A DNA stretch of 64,000 nucleotides from Micromonospora luteifusca (GCF_016907275.1 NZ_JAFBBP010000001.1:1974001-2038000), one strand, 5' to 3'; numbered from the stretch's first letter, positions 53,120 through 62,204 are shown. Program-made: numbers and translations. The notes: generated by a model from the sequence alone, not told the origin.

Positions 53120-55126
53120 TCAGGGCAGGTCGTTGGCGTTGCGGATGACGGTCACCAGGTCGTCGATGATGCCGGTGAGGGCGAAGTCCCTCGGGGTGAA
53201 GACCCGGGCCACTCCGGCCGCCCGGAGCGTGTCCGCGTCACCGGCCGGGATGATGCCGCCCACGACCACCGGTAGGTCCGCCCGGCCGGCGGCACGCAGC
53301 CCGTCGAGCACCGCGGGCACGGCGGCCAGATGCGAACCGGAGAGCACCGACAGCCCGACCAGGTCGACGTCCTCCTCGACGGCGGCGGCGACGATCTGCC
53401 CCGCCGTCAGCCGGATGCCCTGGTAGACGACCTCGAATCCGGCGTCGCGGGCGCGTACCGCGATCTGCTCCGCGCCGTTGGAATGCCCGTCCAGGCCGGG
53501 TTTGCCGACCAGCAGACGCAGCCGGCCGCTGCCCAGCTCGCGGGCGGTGGCGGCGACCCGTTCGCGGACGGCGGCGAGGCCCGGGTCGCCGCCGCTGCCG
53601 GTGGCGCCGGCCAGGCCGGTCGGTGCCCGGTACTCGCCGAAGACCTGGCGCAGCGCGCCGGCCCACTCGCCGGTGGTCACCCGGGCCCGCACGCACGCCA
53701 GGGTGGCCGGCATCAGGTTGGTGGTGGTCGCGGCGTCCGCGCGCAGCCGGGCCAGTGCCGCGTCGACCACGGCCGCGTCCCGGTCGGCGCGCCACCGGCG
53801 TACGCCGTCCGCGGCGGCGGCCTCGACCGTGGGATCTACCTGTTCGACGGCTTCCGCACCGGCGGCGGTCAGCGGGGAGGGCTCGGTTTCGGTGTACCGG
53901 TTGACCCCGACCACCACGTCGGCGCCGGACTCCATCCGACGGCGGCGCTCGGCCAGCGAGCCGACGAGCGCGCTCTTGAGGTACCCGCTCTCCACGGCGG
54001 CGACCACACCGCCCAACTCCAGCACCTTGTCCAGCTCGACCCGGGCACCGGTGACGATCTCGTCGACCAGCGCGGTCATCACGTGCGAGCCTGCGAAGAG
54101 GTCGGGATATTCGAGCAGATCCGACTCGTACGCCAGGACCTGCTGCATCCGCAGCGACCATTGCTGATCCCAGGGGCGGGGCAGGCCGAGCGCCTCGTTC
54201 CAGGCCGGCAGCTGCACCGCGCGGGCCCGGGCATCGCGGGACATCGTCACCCCGAGCATCTCCAGCACGATGCGCTGGATGTTGTTCTCCGGCTGCGCCT
54301 CGGTGAGGCCGAGCGAGTTGACCTGTACGCCGTAGCGGAACCGTCGTTGCCGGGCCTCGGTGACCGCGTACCGGTCCCGGGTGATCTCGTCCCAGAGCAC
54401 GCCGAACGCGCGCATCTTGGCGATCTCCTCGACGAAGCGCACGCCCGCGTTGACGAAGAACGAGATCCGCTGCACCACGTCACCCATCCGCTCGGCCGGC
54501 ACCTGGCCGGAGTCGCGGACCGCGTCGAGCACCGCGACGGCGGTGGCCAGTGCGAAGCCGACCTCCTGCACAGGGGTGGCACCGGCCTCCTGGAGGTGGT
54601 ACGAGCAGATGTTGACCGGGTTCCACCGGGGCATCGTCTTCAGCGTGTGGGCGATGACGTCGGCGGTGAGCCGCAGCGACGCGGCCGGCGGAAAGATGTA
54701 CGTCCCCCGGGACAGGTACTCCTTGATGATGTCGTTCTGGGTGGTCCCGGAGAGCATGTCGACGGTCCAGCCCTGCTCCATGGCGACCGTGCCGTAGAGG
54801 GAGAGCAGCCACATCGCCGGGGCGTTGATCGTCATAGAGGTGTTCATCTCGGCGAGCGGGAGGCCGTCGAACAGCGCCCGCATGTCGCCGAGGTGGGCCA
54901 CCGGCACGCCGACCCGGCCGACCTCACCGGCGGCCAACTCGTGGTCCGGGTCGTACCCGGTCTGGGTGGGCAGGTCGAAGGCGACCGAGAGGCCGGTCTG
55001 CCCCTTTGCCAGGTTGCGCCGGAAGAGGGCGTTGGTCGCGGTGGCCGACGAGTGGCCGGCGTAGGTGCGCATCACCCACGGGCGGTCCCGCTCGGGCAGA
55101 CGCCCCGAAGATGCCGTCTCATCCAT
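53120..55126 (-). CDS. meaA: Ethylmalonyl-CoA mutase (MeaA/Ecm)
   Basis: This single-chain B12-dependent mutase converts (2R)-ethylmalonyl-CoA to (2S)-methylsuccinyl-CoA. The 668-residue protein has the mutase barrel with DRPWVMRTYAGHSSATATN, SVAFDLPTQTGYDPDH and CSYHLQEAGATPVQE, features of the MeaA/Ecm branch rather than methylmalonyl-CoA mutase. A C-terminal cobalamin-binding domain carries LVGKPGLDGHSNGAEQIA (DxHxxG) and VVVGGIIP. It follows from the Ccr product in the ethylmalonyl-CoA route. No ribosome site precedes ATG 55126, so the message may be leaderless; the shared motif lies 9 bases upstream. Confidence 0.93.
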   Translation of the reverse strand: MDETASSGRLPERDRPWVMRTYAGHSSATATNALFRRNLAKGQTGLSVAFDLPTQTGYDPDHELAAGEVGRVGVPVAHLGDMRALFDGLPLAEMNTSMTINAPAMWLLSLYGTVAMEQGWTVDMLSGTTQNDIIKEYLSRGTYIFPPAASLRLTADVIAHTLKTMPRWNPVNICSYHLQEAGATPVQEVGFALATAVAVLDAVRDSGQVPAERMGDVVQRISFFVNAGVRFVEEIAKMRAFGVLWDEITRDRYAVTEARQRRFRYGVQVNSLGLTEAQPENNIQRIVLEMLGVTMSRDARARAVQLPAWNEALGLPRPWDQQWSLRMQQVLAYESDLLEYPDLFAGSHVMTALVDEIVTGARVELDKVLELGGVVAAVESGYLKSALVGSLAERRRRMESGADVVVGVNRYTETEPSPLTAAGAEAVEQVDPTVEAAAADGVRRWRADRDAAVVDAALARLRADAATTTNLMPATLACVRARVTTGEWAGALRQVFGEYRAPTGLAGATGSGGDPGLAAVRERVAATARELGSGRLRLLVGKPGLDGHSNGAEQIAVRARDAGFEVVYQGIRLTAGQIVAAAVEEDVDLVGLSVLSGSHLAAVPAVLDGLRAAGRADLPVVVGGIIPAGDADTLRAAGVARVFTPRDFALTGIIDDLVTVIRNANDLP

Positions 55127-55134
55127 GGCTGGAG

Positions 55135-55154
55135 CTTAAGTTACCGTTCAGTAA
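55135..55154 (-). promoter_or_regulatory. Putative acyl-CoA regulon operator upstream of meaA
   Basis: TTACCGTTCAGTAA (55141-55154) is an imperfect palindrome (TTACnGnnCnGTAA). Its last 13 bases are identical to a site before ccrA. Extending left to CTTAAG gives a match to the wider motif. It ends 9 bases before the meaA start and is 124 bases from the divergent ABC transporter gene. Confidence 0.6.
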
Positions 55155-55277
55155 AACGGGCTGTGGAAAACCACACAGGTCCATGTCGGGGACGCCCGGG
55201 CGCGAAGTGCCCGCAATGTTGCACACCGCCATGCCCCGGGGCACCAGGCGGCCTGGTCGGGGCGCACACTGGACGGC

Positions 55278-56129
55278 ATGGATGACGAGCTGGCCATCTC
55301 CGTTCGAGGGCTGCGCAAGGCGTACGGCGACAACGTCGCGGTGGCGGGCGTGGATCTCGACGTCCACCGCGGTGAGGTGTTCGCCCTGCTCGGCCCGAAC
55401 GGCGCCGGCAAGACCACCACCGTGGAGATCCTGGAGGGTTACCGGCGCCGGGACGCCGGCGAGGTCAGTGTGCTCGGCAGAGACCCGGCCCAGCCGGACA
55501 ACGACTGGCGCTCCCGGGTCGGCATCGTGCTCCAGGGCACCGGCGAGTTCGACGAGCTGACCGTGGCCGAGGTGATCCGGCACTTCTCCGGCTTCTACCC
55601 CAACGCCGACGATCCGGACAAGGTGATCGAGCGGGTCGGGCTGGCCGGCAAGGCGAAGGCCCGGGCGCACACCCTCTCCGGCGGGCAGAAACGCCGCCTG
55701 GACGTGGCACTGGGCATCGTCGGTCGCCCCGAACTGCTCTTCCTCGACGAGCCGACCACCGGCTTCGACCCGGAGGCCCGCCGCGAGTTCTGGGAACTGA
55801 TCCGCGACCTCGCCGCAGCCGGCACCACCATCGTGTTGACCACCCACTACCTGGACGAGGCCGAGGCACTCGCCGACCGGGTCGGTGTGATCGCCGGTGG
55901 CCGGCTGGTGGAGGTGGCCGCCCCGAACCGGCTGGGCAATCGGCAGGAGGCGCTCGCGACGGTTTCCTGGCGTACCCCGGACGGGACGCTGGAAAGTGCG
56001 CAGAGCGCGACGCCGACGGCCCTGGTGGCCGACCTGGCCGCGCGCTACGGCGGCGAGGTCCCCGGGCTCACCGTGACCCGGCCGACCCTGGAGGACGTCT
56101 ACCTCACCATGATCGGACACGCACGATGA
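55278..56129 (+). CDS. ABC transporter ATP-binding protein (exporter type)
   Basis: This 283-residue ATPase has Walker A GPNGAGKTTT, Q-loop VLQGTGEFDELT, signature LSGGQKRRLDVALG, Walker B LLFLDEPTTGFDP and H-loop TTHY. The C-terminal ~60 residues form an extra regulatory segment common in drug-exporter ATPases (DrrA-like). The end overlaps the permease start in an ATGA junction, so they form a two-gene ABC-2 exporter. The exported substrate is unknown. Confidence 0.93.
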   Translation: MDDELAISVRGLRKAYGDNVAVAGVDLDVHRGEVFALLGPNGAGKTTTVEILEGYRRRDAGEVSVLGRDPAQPDNDWRSRVGIVLQGTGEFDELTVAEVIRHFSGFYPNADDPDKVIERVGLAGKAKARAHTLSGGQKRRLDVALGIVGRPELLFLDEPTTGFDPEARREFWELIRDLAAAGTTIVLTTHYLDEAEALADRVGVIAGGRLVEVAAPNRLGNRQEALATVSWRTPDGTLESAQSATPTALVADLAARYGGEVPGLTVTRPTLEDVYLTMIGHAR

Positions 56130-56971
56130 CGACCACGACGAAGCCGGCGACGCCGGTCGCCGCGAGCCGCGGCCGCAGGCCGGCGGCAGGCGCACTCGCC
56201 CTGCGCCAGGGCCGGCTGGAGATCACCCAGTTCCTGCGCAGCCGGGAGTCCGTGGTCTTCACGATGGGTTTCCCCATCATCATGATCCTGATCTTCGCGT
56301 CGATCTTCGGCGGCACGATCGGTGGCGGGGTCAAGTTCACCCAATACTTCATCACCGGCATGATCGCGACCGGTCTGATGACGGTGAGCTTCCAGAACCT
56401 CGGCATCTGGATCCCGATCGAACGGGACCGGGGCGTGCTCAAACGCTACCGAGGCACGCCGATGCCGAAGTGGGTCTGGTTCGCCGGCAAGGTGATCATG
56501 GTGGTGGCGATCGGTATCGCCGAGACCGCGCTGCTGCTCGCCGTCGCGGTGGCGCTGTTCGACCTCGACCTGCCGGGTACGGCCGGGAAGTGGCTCACCT
56601 TCGGCTGGGTCGCCGTGCTCGGGGTGACCGCGTGCACGCTGTGCGGCATCGCGATCTCGTCATTGGCCCGCACCGCCCGCAGCGGCTCGGCGGTGGTCAC
56701 CCCGGTCGCTCTGGTGCTCCAGTTCATCTCCGGGGTGTTCTTCGTCTTCACCGACCTGCCCACCTGGATGCAGCAGGTGGCGGCGTTGTTCCCGCTCAAG
56801 TGGATGTGCCAGGGGCTGCGGTCGGTGTTCCTGCCCGAGAGCTTCGGCGCTCAGGAGCCGGGCGGCTCGTTCGAGCTGGGCCGGGTCGCGCTGGTGCTGG
56901 GCCTGTGGTGCGTGATCGGTGTGGTGCTCTGCCTGACCACCTTCCGGTGGACCACCAAGCGCGACGGCTGA
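56126..56971 (+). CDS. ABC-2 type transporter permease
   Basis: This 281-residue integral membrane protein has six hydrophobic segments (for example VVFTMGFPIIMILIFASIF and ISGVFFVFTDLPTWM). It contains the ABC-2 family region WMQQVAALFPLKWMCQGLRSVFLP near the C terminus. ATG 56126 overlaps the ATPase stop by four bases. It converges on the hbd gene 40 bases downstream. Confidence 0.92.
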   Translation: MTTTTKPATPVAASRGRRPAAGALALRQGRLEITQFLRSRESVVFTMGFPIIMILIFASIFGGTIGGGVKFTQYFITGMIATGLMTVSFQNLGIWIPIERDRGVLKRYRGTPMPKWVWFAGKVIMVVAIGIAETALLLAVAVALFDLDLPGTAGKWLTFGWVAVLGVTACTLCGIAISSLARTARSGSAVVTPVALVLQFISGVFFVFTDLPTWMQQVAALFPLKWMCQGLRSVFLPESFGAQEPGGSFELGRVALVLGLWCVIGVVLCLTTFRWTTKRDG

Positions 56972-57011
56972 GCGGTCGACCGGGGCGGGCACCCACCCCG
57001 GTCGCCGTGAC

Positions 57012-57860
57012 TCAGTACGTGTAGAAGCCCTTGCCGGTCTTGCGGCCCAGGTCGCCAGCGGTGACCATCCGCTGGAGCAGCTCCGGCGGGAAGAACTTCT
57101 CGTCGGCCGTGTCGGTGTAGATGTTCTTCGAGGCGTGCAGCAGCACGTCCACGCCGGTCAGGTCGGTGGTGGCCAGCGGCCCCATCGCGTGCCCGAAGCC
57201 CAGGCGGCAGGCCGTGTCCAGGTCCTCCGCAGACACCACGCCGGACTCCACCAGCTTGACCGCCTCCATCACCAGGGCGGAGATCAACCGGGTCGTGACG
57301 AAGCCGGCGATGTCCCGGTTGACCACCACCACCGTCTTGCCGATCTCCTCGGCGAAGGCCCGCGCGGTGTCCAGCGTGGCGTCGCTGGTCTTGTAACCAC
57401 GAACCAGCTCGCAGAGCTGCATCATCGGCACCGGGGAGAAGAAGTGGGTGCCGACGACCGCCTCGGGCCGCTCGGTCACTGCGGCGATCTGGGTGACCGG
57501 GATGGCCGAGGTGTTGGTGGCGAGCACCGCGTCGGCCTTGCAGATCTTGTCCAGGGCGCGGAACACCTCGTGCTTGATCTCCAGCCGCTCGAAGACCGCC
57601 TCGACCACGATGTCCGCGTCCGCCGCCGCCTCCAGATCGGTGGTCGGGGTGATCCGGGCGAGGGTCGCCTCGACCTCCGACGCCTCGATCTTGCCCTTCT
57701 CGGCGAACTTCTCCAGTGACTTCCGGATGCCGCCGAGCCCTCGGGTGGTGGCCGCGTCGTCCAGGTCGCGCAGCGTCACCTGCCAGCCCGCCTGCGCCGC
57801 CACCTGGGCGATGCCGGAGCCCATCAACCCAGCCCCGACGACCGCGAGTCGACCCGCCAT
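57012..57860 (-). CDS. hbd: 3-hydroxybutyryl-CoA dehydrogenase
   Basis: This 282-residue enzyme interconverts acetoacetyl-CoA and 3-hydroxybutyryl-CoA with NAD(P)H. It has Rossmann motif VVGAGLMGSGIAQV, ATNTSAIPVTQIA, VGTHFFSPVPMMQLCELV (catalytic His) and AGFVTTRLISALVMEAV, plus the ending GRKTGKGFYTY. ATG 57860 is selected because GGGAG lies just upstream; the frame is open to 57893. The length is that of a single-module enzyme, unlike the double protein at 46398. The 17-bp motif begins 52 bases upstream, almost the same spacing as at icmA (53). Confidence 0.94.
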   Translation of the reverse strand: MAGRLAVVGAGLMGSGIAQVAAQAGWQVTLRDLDDAATTRGLGGIRKSLEKFAEKGKIEASEVEATLARITPTTDLEAAADADIVVEAVFERLEIKHEVFRALDKICKADAVLATNTSAIPVTQIAAVTERPEAVVGTHFFSPVPMMQLCELVRGYKTSDATLDTARAFAEEIGKTVVVVNRDIAGFVTTRLISALVMEAVKLVESGVVSAEDLDTACRLGFGHAMGPLATTDLTGVDVLLHASKNIYTDTADEKFFPPELLQRMVTAGDLGRKTGKGFYTY

Positions 57861-57911
57861 CTGCTTCTCCCTCGCTGCGATTGAGTGCCTCACTGCACCC
57901 TAGTCGGCGAG

Positions 57912-57928
57912 CCTGAACGATGACTAAG
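57912..57928 (-). promoter_or_regulatory. Putative acyl-CoA regulon operator upstream of hbd
   Basis: CCTGAACGATGACTAAG differs from the icmA site in only two central bases and lies at nearly the same distance from its gene (52 versus 53 bases). It is also 154 bases upstream of the divergent lipoprotein gene. Confidence 0.62.
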
Positions 57929-58081
57929 CGCTCCACACGAAAGGATGCTGGGCGCTTTCGGTGCACCTGGGAGGGGTGGGCAACCGGTGACAAATTCACG
58001 ACTCCGCGCAGCGAACAAACTCCCTCGCGGGCGCATCGAACCCTACGACAACAACCCAGCGGAACTAGCCAGGAGTTCATG

Positions 58082-58720
58082 ATGCGTGCCACGTCCTTGG
58101 TCGGAACCCTCACCTGCCTTCTGCTCGTCGCCGCGTGTTCGTCACCCGCGCACCAGAGCGGCGACGCCGCGCCGGCCGGCTCACCAGACCCCACGACCAG
58201 CGCGGCCACCACCGGGACGCCCACCTCGTCCACGCCGTCCGCGTCATCCACGCCGTCCGCGTCGTCTTCGCCGTCCGCGCGGCCGTCGAGCAAACCCGCC
58301 ACCGATTCGCTCGTCCTGGGCCCGAACGGCATCGGCTCGCTGAAGCTCGGGATGACCCGTCAGCAGGCCACCGCGACAGGAATGCTGCGGCCGTTCGACA
58401 CCACGGACCGCTGCGGCCACTCATTCCTGCGCGCCGCCCCGACCGAGGAGGGGCCCGTCACCCTCTCACCAACCCTGGGAATTGCCGCCATCAGCGCGTG
58501 GTCCGACATCAGGACGCCCGAAGGTCTGCGCATCGGCATGTCAAGCACCGAGATGCTTCGGATCTACCCGACGTGGAAGGCGGCCGACGGGGACGCGACC
58601 AACGGTCGCGGCTCCGCAAAGACCCCCGGCAACGACAAGGCAATCTACCGCATCGTGGCGAGGAACGGCAAGGTCATTGCACTGGACCTGCAGTTCAGGA
58701 ACCAGGACTGCTACGAGTGA
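58082..58720 (+). CDS. Secreted lipoprotein of unknown function
   Basis: This 212-residue protein has a lipoprotein signal (LVGTLTCLLLVAACSS, lipobox VAAC). A Ser/Thr/Pro-rich linker follows (~30-75) and then a compact C-terminal domain starting GPNGIGSLKLGMTRQQATATG, with Cys in RCGHSF and QDCYE possibly disulfide-bonded. AGGAG lies 6 bases before ATG 58082 (an ATG at 58079 is too close). The last 10 bases overlap the convergent kinase gene. I do not recognise a characterised family. Confidence 0.8.
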   Translation: MRATSLVGTLTCLLLVAACSSPAHQSGDAAPAGSPDPTTSAATTGTPTSSTPSASSTPSASSSPSARPSSKPATDSLVLGPNGIGSLKLGMTRQQATATGMLRPFDTTDRCGHSFLRAAPTEEGPVTLSPTLGIAAISAWSDIRTPEGLRIGMSSTEMLRIYPTWKAADGDATNGRGSAKTPGNDKAIYRIVARNGKVIALDLQFRNQDCYE

Positions 58721-60144
58721 ACGGAGCCGACCCGGCCGGCCTGCGGCGCCAGCGAGCTGGACATCCGCAGGCCGGCCAGGATCTCGTCGGTCAGGTCGGC
58801 GTCGCCCACCTGCTTGATCTGCAGGTAGACGCCATAGCTGCGCTGCGGCACGGTGAGCACCACCTCGCTGAACGAGACCGAGGCGCCACACGATGTCCAC
58901 CGCCGTACCCGCGCCGGGTTGCCGCCCACGTCCACCGTCCGGTCGGGCTGCTGGACGCAGGAGTTGTGGCTGGGTAAGGCGGGCGCCGGGCCGCCGGCGA
59001 GCAGAGCCTTGCTCGCACCGACGAAAACACCGGATATCCGGCTCGCCGGATCCGGCCAGGCAGCAAGGTCCGGGGCGACCACGAGACCCGGCGCATGGCC
59101 AGCGGGAAGTCGCAGCACCGAAGGATCCCAACCGGCGTCCTTCACCTCGCCGGCCCAACTCGACGGCACGGCGATCGACAGAGCACCAGAGGCATCGGCT
59201 ACGCGTACCCAGCCGGACCGTGCCTGCGGCGGGGAACTGGAACCCGCCGTCGCCAGCAGCGCGATCAGTGCGACCCCGACGCCGACGACCCGTGCCAACC
59301 GCCGCACGACCCGGCCACGGCCCGTGTCCCGTTCCATCGACGCGATGACCCGGTGCAGCTCGTCGAGCATGACCGCGGCGGACGCCCAGCGTTGCCGAGG
59401 GTCGTGATGCAGCGCACGTCGCACCAAATCGTCCACCGTGGACGGCACGCCGGGCCGCACCTGAGACGGCCTGGGCAACGACCGCCCGCCCCTGCCTGCG
59501 CGGCTGACCTGGTCGGGAGGGCTCCCGGTCAGCATGTGGTACAGGGTCGCGCCGATCGCGTACACATCGGCGCGGATGTCCAGGCCTCCGCCGGGGGTGG
59601 CCTGCTCGGGCGGCATGTAGCCGGGTGTGCCGGCGGCGATGGTGAAGCCGGACGCGTTCGCGAGCGCCTTGGCCAGGCCGAGGTCGGCGACGAGCACCCG
59701 ATCCCGATCCGCGGCCGGCTGAAACAACACATTGGACGGCTTGAGGTCACGGTGCAGCACACCGGCCTCGTGCAGCACCGTGACGGCGCTGGCGATATCG
59801 GCCGCGACGAGCAGGGCCTCCCGTACCGGCATCGGCCCCGAGACGAGCCGATCCGCGAGGGTGCCACCGGCCGCGTACGGCATCACCAGATACGGCCGCC
59901 CGTCAGGCAGCTCACCTACGTCGAGCACACGCACGAGCAGGCTGGAATCCGCCCGCCGCATGATCCGTGCTTCCTGCTCGAAGCGCTCCCGCAGATCGGC
60001 GTGGTACGACCAGTTGTCTGCCAGCACCTTGATCGCGACGAACGCATCCAGCGCATCATCGGCGCCGAGCCACACCGTGGCGAACGCTCCGGAACCGATA
60101 CGCCGCAGAACGCGATATCGGCCGATCTTGTCGGGTACTGACAC
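58711..60144 (-). CDS. Membrane serine/threonine protein kinase (PknB type)
   Basis: This 477-residue protein has an N-terminal kinase domain (~8-275): GSGAFATVWLG (Gly loop), AIKV (Lys39), LHRDLKPSNVLF (catalytic Asp133), ADLGLAKAL (Asp154, DLG in place of DFG) and MPPEQ. After a basic stretch comes one membrane helix (VVGVGVALIALLATAG, ~290-308). The ~165-residue extracytoplasmic domain has a disulfide-capable Cys pair (SCVQQP and TSCGAS) instead of PASTA repeats. GTG 60144 is divergent from the ECF sigma gene, with 44 bases between starts. Confidence 0.92.
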   Translation of the reverse strand: MSVPDKIGRYRVLRRIGSGAFATVWLGADDALDAFVAIKVLADNWSYHADLRERFEQEARIMRRADSSLLVRVLDVGELPDGRPYLVMPYAAGGTLADRLVSGPMPVREALLVAADIASAVTVLHEAGVLHRDLKPSNVLFQPAADRDRVLVADLGLAKALANASGFTIAAGTPGYMPPEQATPGGGLDIRADVYAIGATLYHMLTGSPPDQVSRAGRGGRSLPRPSQVRPGVPSTVDDLVRRALHHDPRQRWASAAVMLDELHRVIASMERDTGRGRVVRRLARVVGVGVALIALLATAGSSSPPQARSGWVRVADASGALSIAVPSSWAGEVKDAGWDPSVLRLPAGHAPGLVVAPDLAAWPDPASRISGVFVGASKALLAGGPAPALPSHNSCVQQPDRTVDVGGNPARVRRWTSCGASVSFSEVVLTVPQRSYGVYLQIKQVGDADLTDEILAGLRMSSSLAPQAGRVGSVHS

Positions 60145-60188
60145 GCCCGTATTATGGCCCGCAAGACGCTGAGGAACGGGGCCTGAGC

Positions 60189-60737
60189 ATGTCAGACGAT
60201 CTTGAAATCGAGGAGCTCGCCGGCCGCGCCGCCACGGGCGACGCTGCCGCTCTCGACGCGTTGCTGAGCAGGATCGGCCCGCGGGTTCTGCGCCAGTGTC
60301 TGCGCCTACTCCCGTGCAGGCAGGACGCCGAAGAGGCGTGCCAGGATGCCCTTCTGCAGGTCGCCCGCAAGATAGACAGCTTCGCGGGCCGGTCGAAGTT
60401 CTCCACCTGGCTGTACGTCGTCACGGCCAACTGCGCCCGGCAGACGTACCGAAGCCTCAAGCGCCGGGCCGACGAGCAAACCACGCCGTTGCTCCCACTC
60501 GATGCCCCCGACCCCCGCACCACGAGCGTGATCGCGGGTTCCCGCCTCGACCTGCTGGACGCGCTGGAACGACTGGAGGCTCACCGACCCGAACTGGTCG
60601 CCCCACTGGTAATGCGTGACCTGTGCCAGTTGACCTACGACGAGATCGCCGACCACCTCGCCATACCGATCGGCACCCTGAAGTCACGCATCCACGACGC
60701 GCGGCGGCACGTACGTGCCTCGTTGCAGGCCGCCTGA
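60189..60737 (+). CDS. ECF-type RNA polymerase sigma factor
   Basis: This 182-residue sigma factor has region 2 (CRQDAEEACQDALLQVARKIDSF with FSTWLYVVTANCARQTYRS) and region 4 (LTYDEIADHLAIPIGTLKSRIHDARRHV). It is divergent from the membrane kinase. ECF groups whose partner is a Ser/Thr kinase rather than an anti-sigma factor are known, so a kinase-sigma switch is plausible but unproven. No anti-sigma gene follows. Confidence 0.92.
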   Translation: MSDDLEIEELAGRAATGDAAALDALLSRIGPRVLRQCLRLLPCRQDAEEACQDALLQVARKIDSFAGRSKFSTWLYVVTANCARQTYRSLKRRADEQTTPLLPLDAPDPRTTSVIAGSRLDLLDALERLEAHRPELVAPLVMRDLCQLTYDEIADHLAIPIGTLKSRIHDARRHVRASLQAA

Positions 60738-60761
60738 CCTCCCGGGAGCCGCGAGCTGGCC

Positions 60762-62204
60762 TCAGATCTCCAGCGACGGCTCCTCCGGCGTGGTGCCACG
60801 CTCGACCGCCACCCCGAGTGCGCGCAGATCCGCCACGAAATCCGGGTAACCCCGGTCGACGTGATGCACGTGGGAGACCTCGGTGACCCCCTGAGCGCAG
60901 AGCCCGGCGATGATCAGCCCGGCACCGGCACGGATGTCGGTCGCCTGGACCGGGGCGCCGGACAGTCGATCCCGCCCACGGACCACCGCGTGGTGCCCGT
61001 CGGTCTTGATGTCCGCGCCGAGCCGCATCATCTCGTTGGCGAACATGAACCGGCCGTCGAAGATGTTCTCGGTGATCAGGGAAGCACCGTCACTGACCGC
61101 GGCCAGACCGATCGCCATCGGCAGCAGGTCGGTGGCGAAGCCGGGGTACGGCAACGTCACCACGTCCACCGCCCGCGGCCGGTCGTCCATCCGTACGCGA
61201 AAGCCGTCCCCCCGGGTCTCCACCAGGCCGCCGGCCGCCACCACCTTGTCCAGCGCCACCTCCAGGAACGCCGGATCCAACCCCGTCACCGTCACGTCGC
61301 CCCGGGTCATCGCCGCGCCGAACGCCCAGGTGCCGGCGACGATCCGGTCCCCCACCGTGGCGTGCCGCACCGGACGCAGACCGGGCACCCCGGTGATCCG
61401 CAGCGTGGACGTGCCCGCGCCGGAAATCCGTGCGCCCATCTGGTTGAGCATCGTGCAGATGTCGACGATCTCCGGCTCCCGGGCCGCGTTGTCGATCGTC
61501 GTGACACCCCGGGCCAGCACCGCCGCCATCACCAGGTTCTCGGTCGCGCCGACGCTGGGGAAGTCCAACACGATGTCCGCGCCGTGCAGCCCGTGCGGGG
61601 CAGAGGCGATGACGAAACCATGCTCACCGGAGATCTCCGCGCCCATCCGGGTCAGCCCGGAGACGTGCATGTCCAACCCACGTGACCCGATGGCGTCACC
61701 GCCCGGGTGCGCCACCCGCACGTACCCCCGGCGGGCCAACAGCGGGCCGAGCACACAGATCGAGGCACGCAACCGCCGGACCAGGTCGTAGTCGGCGTCC
61801 GCGCCGGGCTGCTCGGGCACGTCGATCGTCACCGAACGGGACCGGGCCACACCACCGCGGGCAACCATCGGGTCGACCGGGTCGTCCGCGTCGAACCGGA
61901 CGTCGCAGCCCAGCCGGCGCAGCACCTCCCCCATGATCGCGATGTCGGTGATCCGCGGAACGTTCGTGATCACACTGCGGCCCGGTGCGAGCAGCGCCGC
62001 GGCCATCAGCTTCAACGCCGAGTTCTTGGCGCCGACCACGTGCACGGTGCCCGCCAGCCGGGCATCACCGTGGACCCGGATGACGTCGACATCGTTGACC
62101 GCCGGATCGCCGGCGTCGCCGGGGCCCACCACCACCGGCCAACTTGGGGTGCTGTCCGGGCGCGCCGGGATCGTCAGGTCGGGAATCCGTAGGCTGTGCG
62201 TCAT
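60762..62204 (-). CDS. murA: UDP-N-acetylglucosamine 1-carboxyvinyltransferase (MurA) with Asp at the fosfomycin site
   Basis: This 480-residue enzyme transfers enolpyruvate from PEP to UDP-GlcNAc, the first committed step of peptidoglycan synthesis. It has [15 protein letters not shown] (substrate Lys/Asn), [19 protein letters not shown] and the loop [15 protein letters not shown]. Asp170 replaces the Cys (Cys115 in E. coli) that fosfomycin alkylates; mycobacterial MurA also has Asp here and is resistant. ATG 62204 has GAGGTGG upstream. The start codon overlaps that of the divergent adenosyltransferase gene. An N-terminal ~38 residues precede the usual start of the fold. Confidence 0.94.
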   Translation of the reverse strand: MTHSLRIPDLTIPARPDSTPSWPVVVGPGDAGDPAVNDVDVIRVHGDARLAGTVHVVGAKNSALKLMAAALLAPGRSVITNVPRITDIAIMGEVLRRLGCDVRFDADDPVDPMVARGGVARSRSVTIDVPEQPGADADYDLVRRLRASICVLGPLLARRGYVRVAHPGGDAIGSRGLDMHVSGLTRMGAEISGEHGFVIASAPHGLHGADIVLDFPSVGATENLVMAAVLARGVTTIDNAAREPEIVDICTMLNQMGARISGAGTSTLRITGVPGLRPVRHATVGDRIVAGTWAFGAAMTRGDVTVTGLDPAFLEVALDKVVAAGGLVETRGDGFRVRMDDRPRAVDVVTLPYPGFATDLLPMAIGLAAVSDGASLITENIFDGRFMFANEMMRLGADIKTDGHHAVVRGRDRLSGAPVQATDIRAGAGLIIAGLCAQGVTEVSHVHHVDRGYPDFVADLRALGVAVERGTTPEEPSLEI

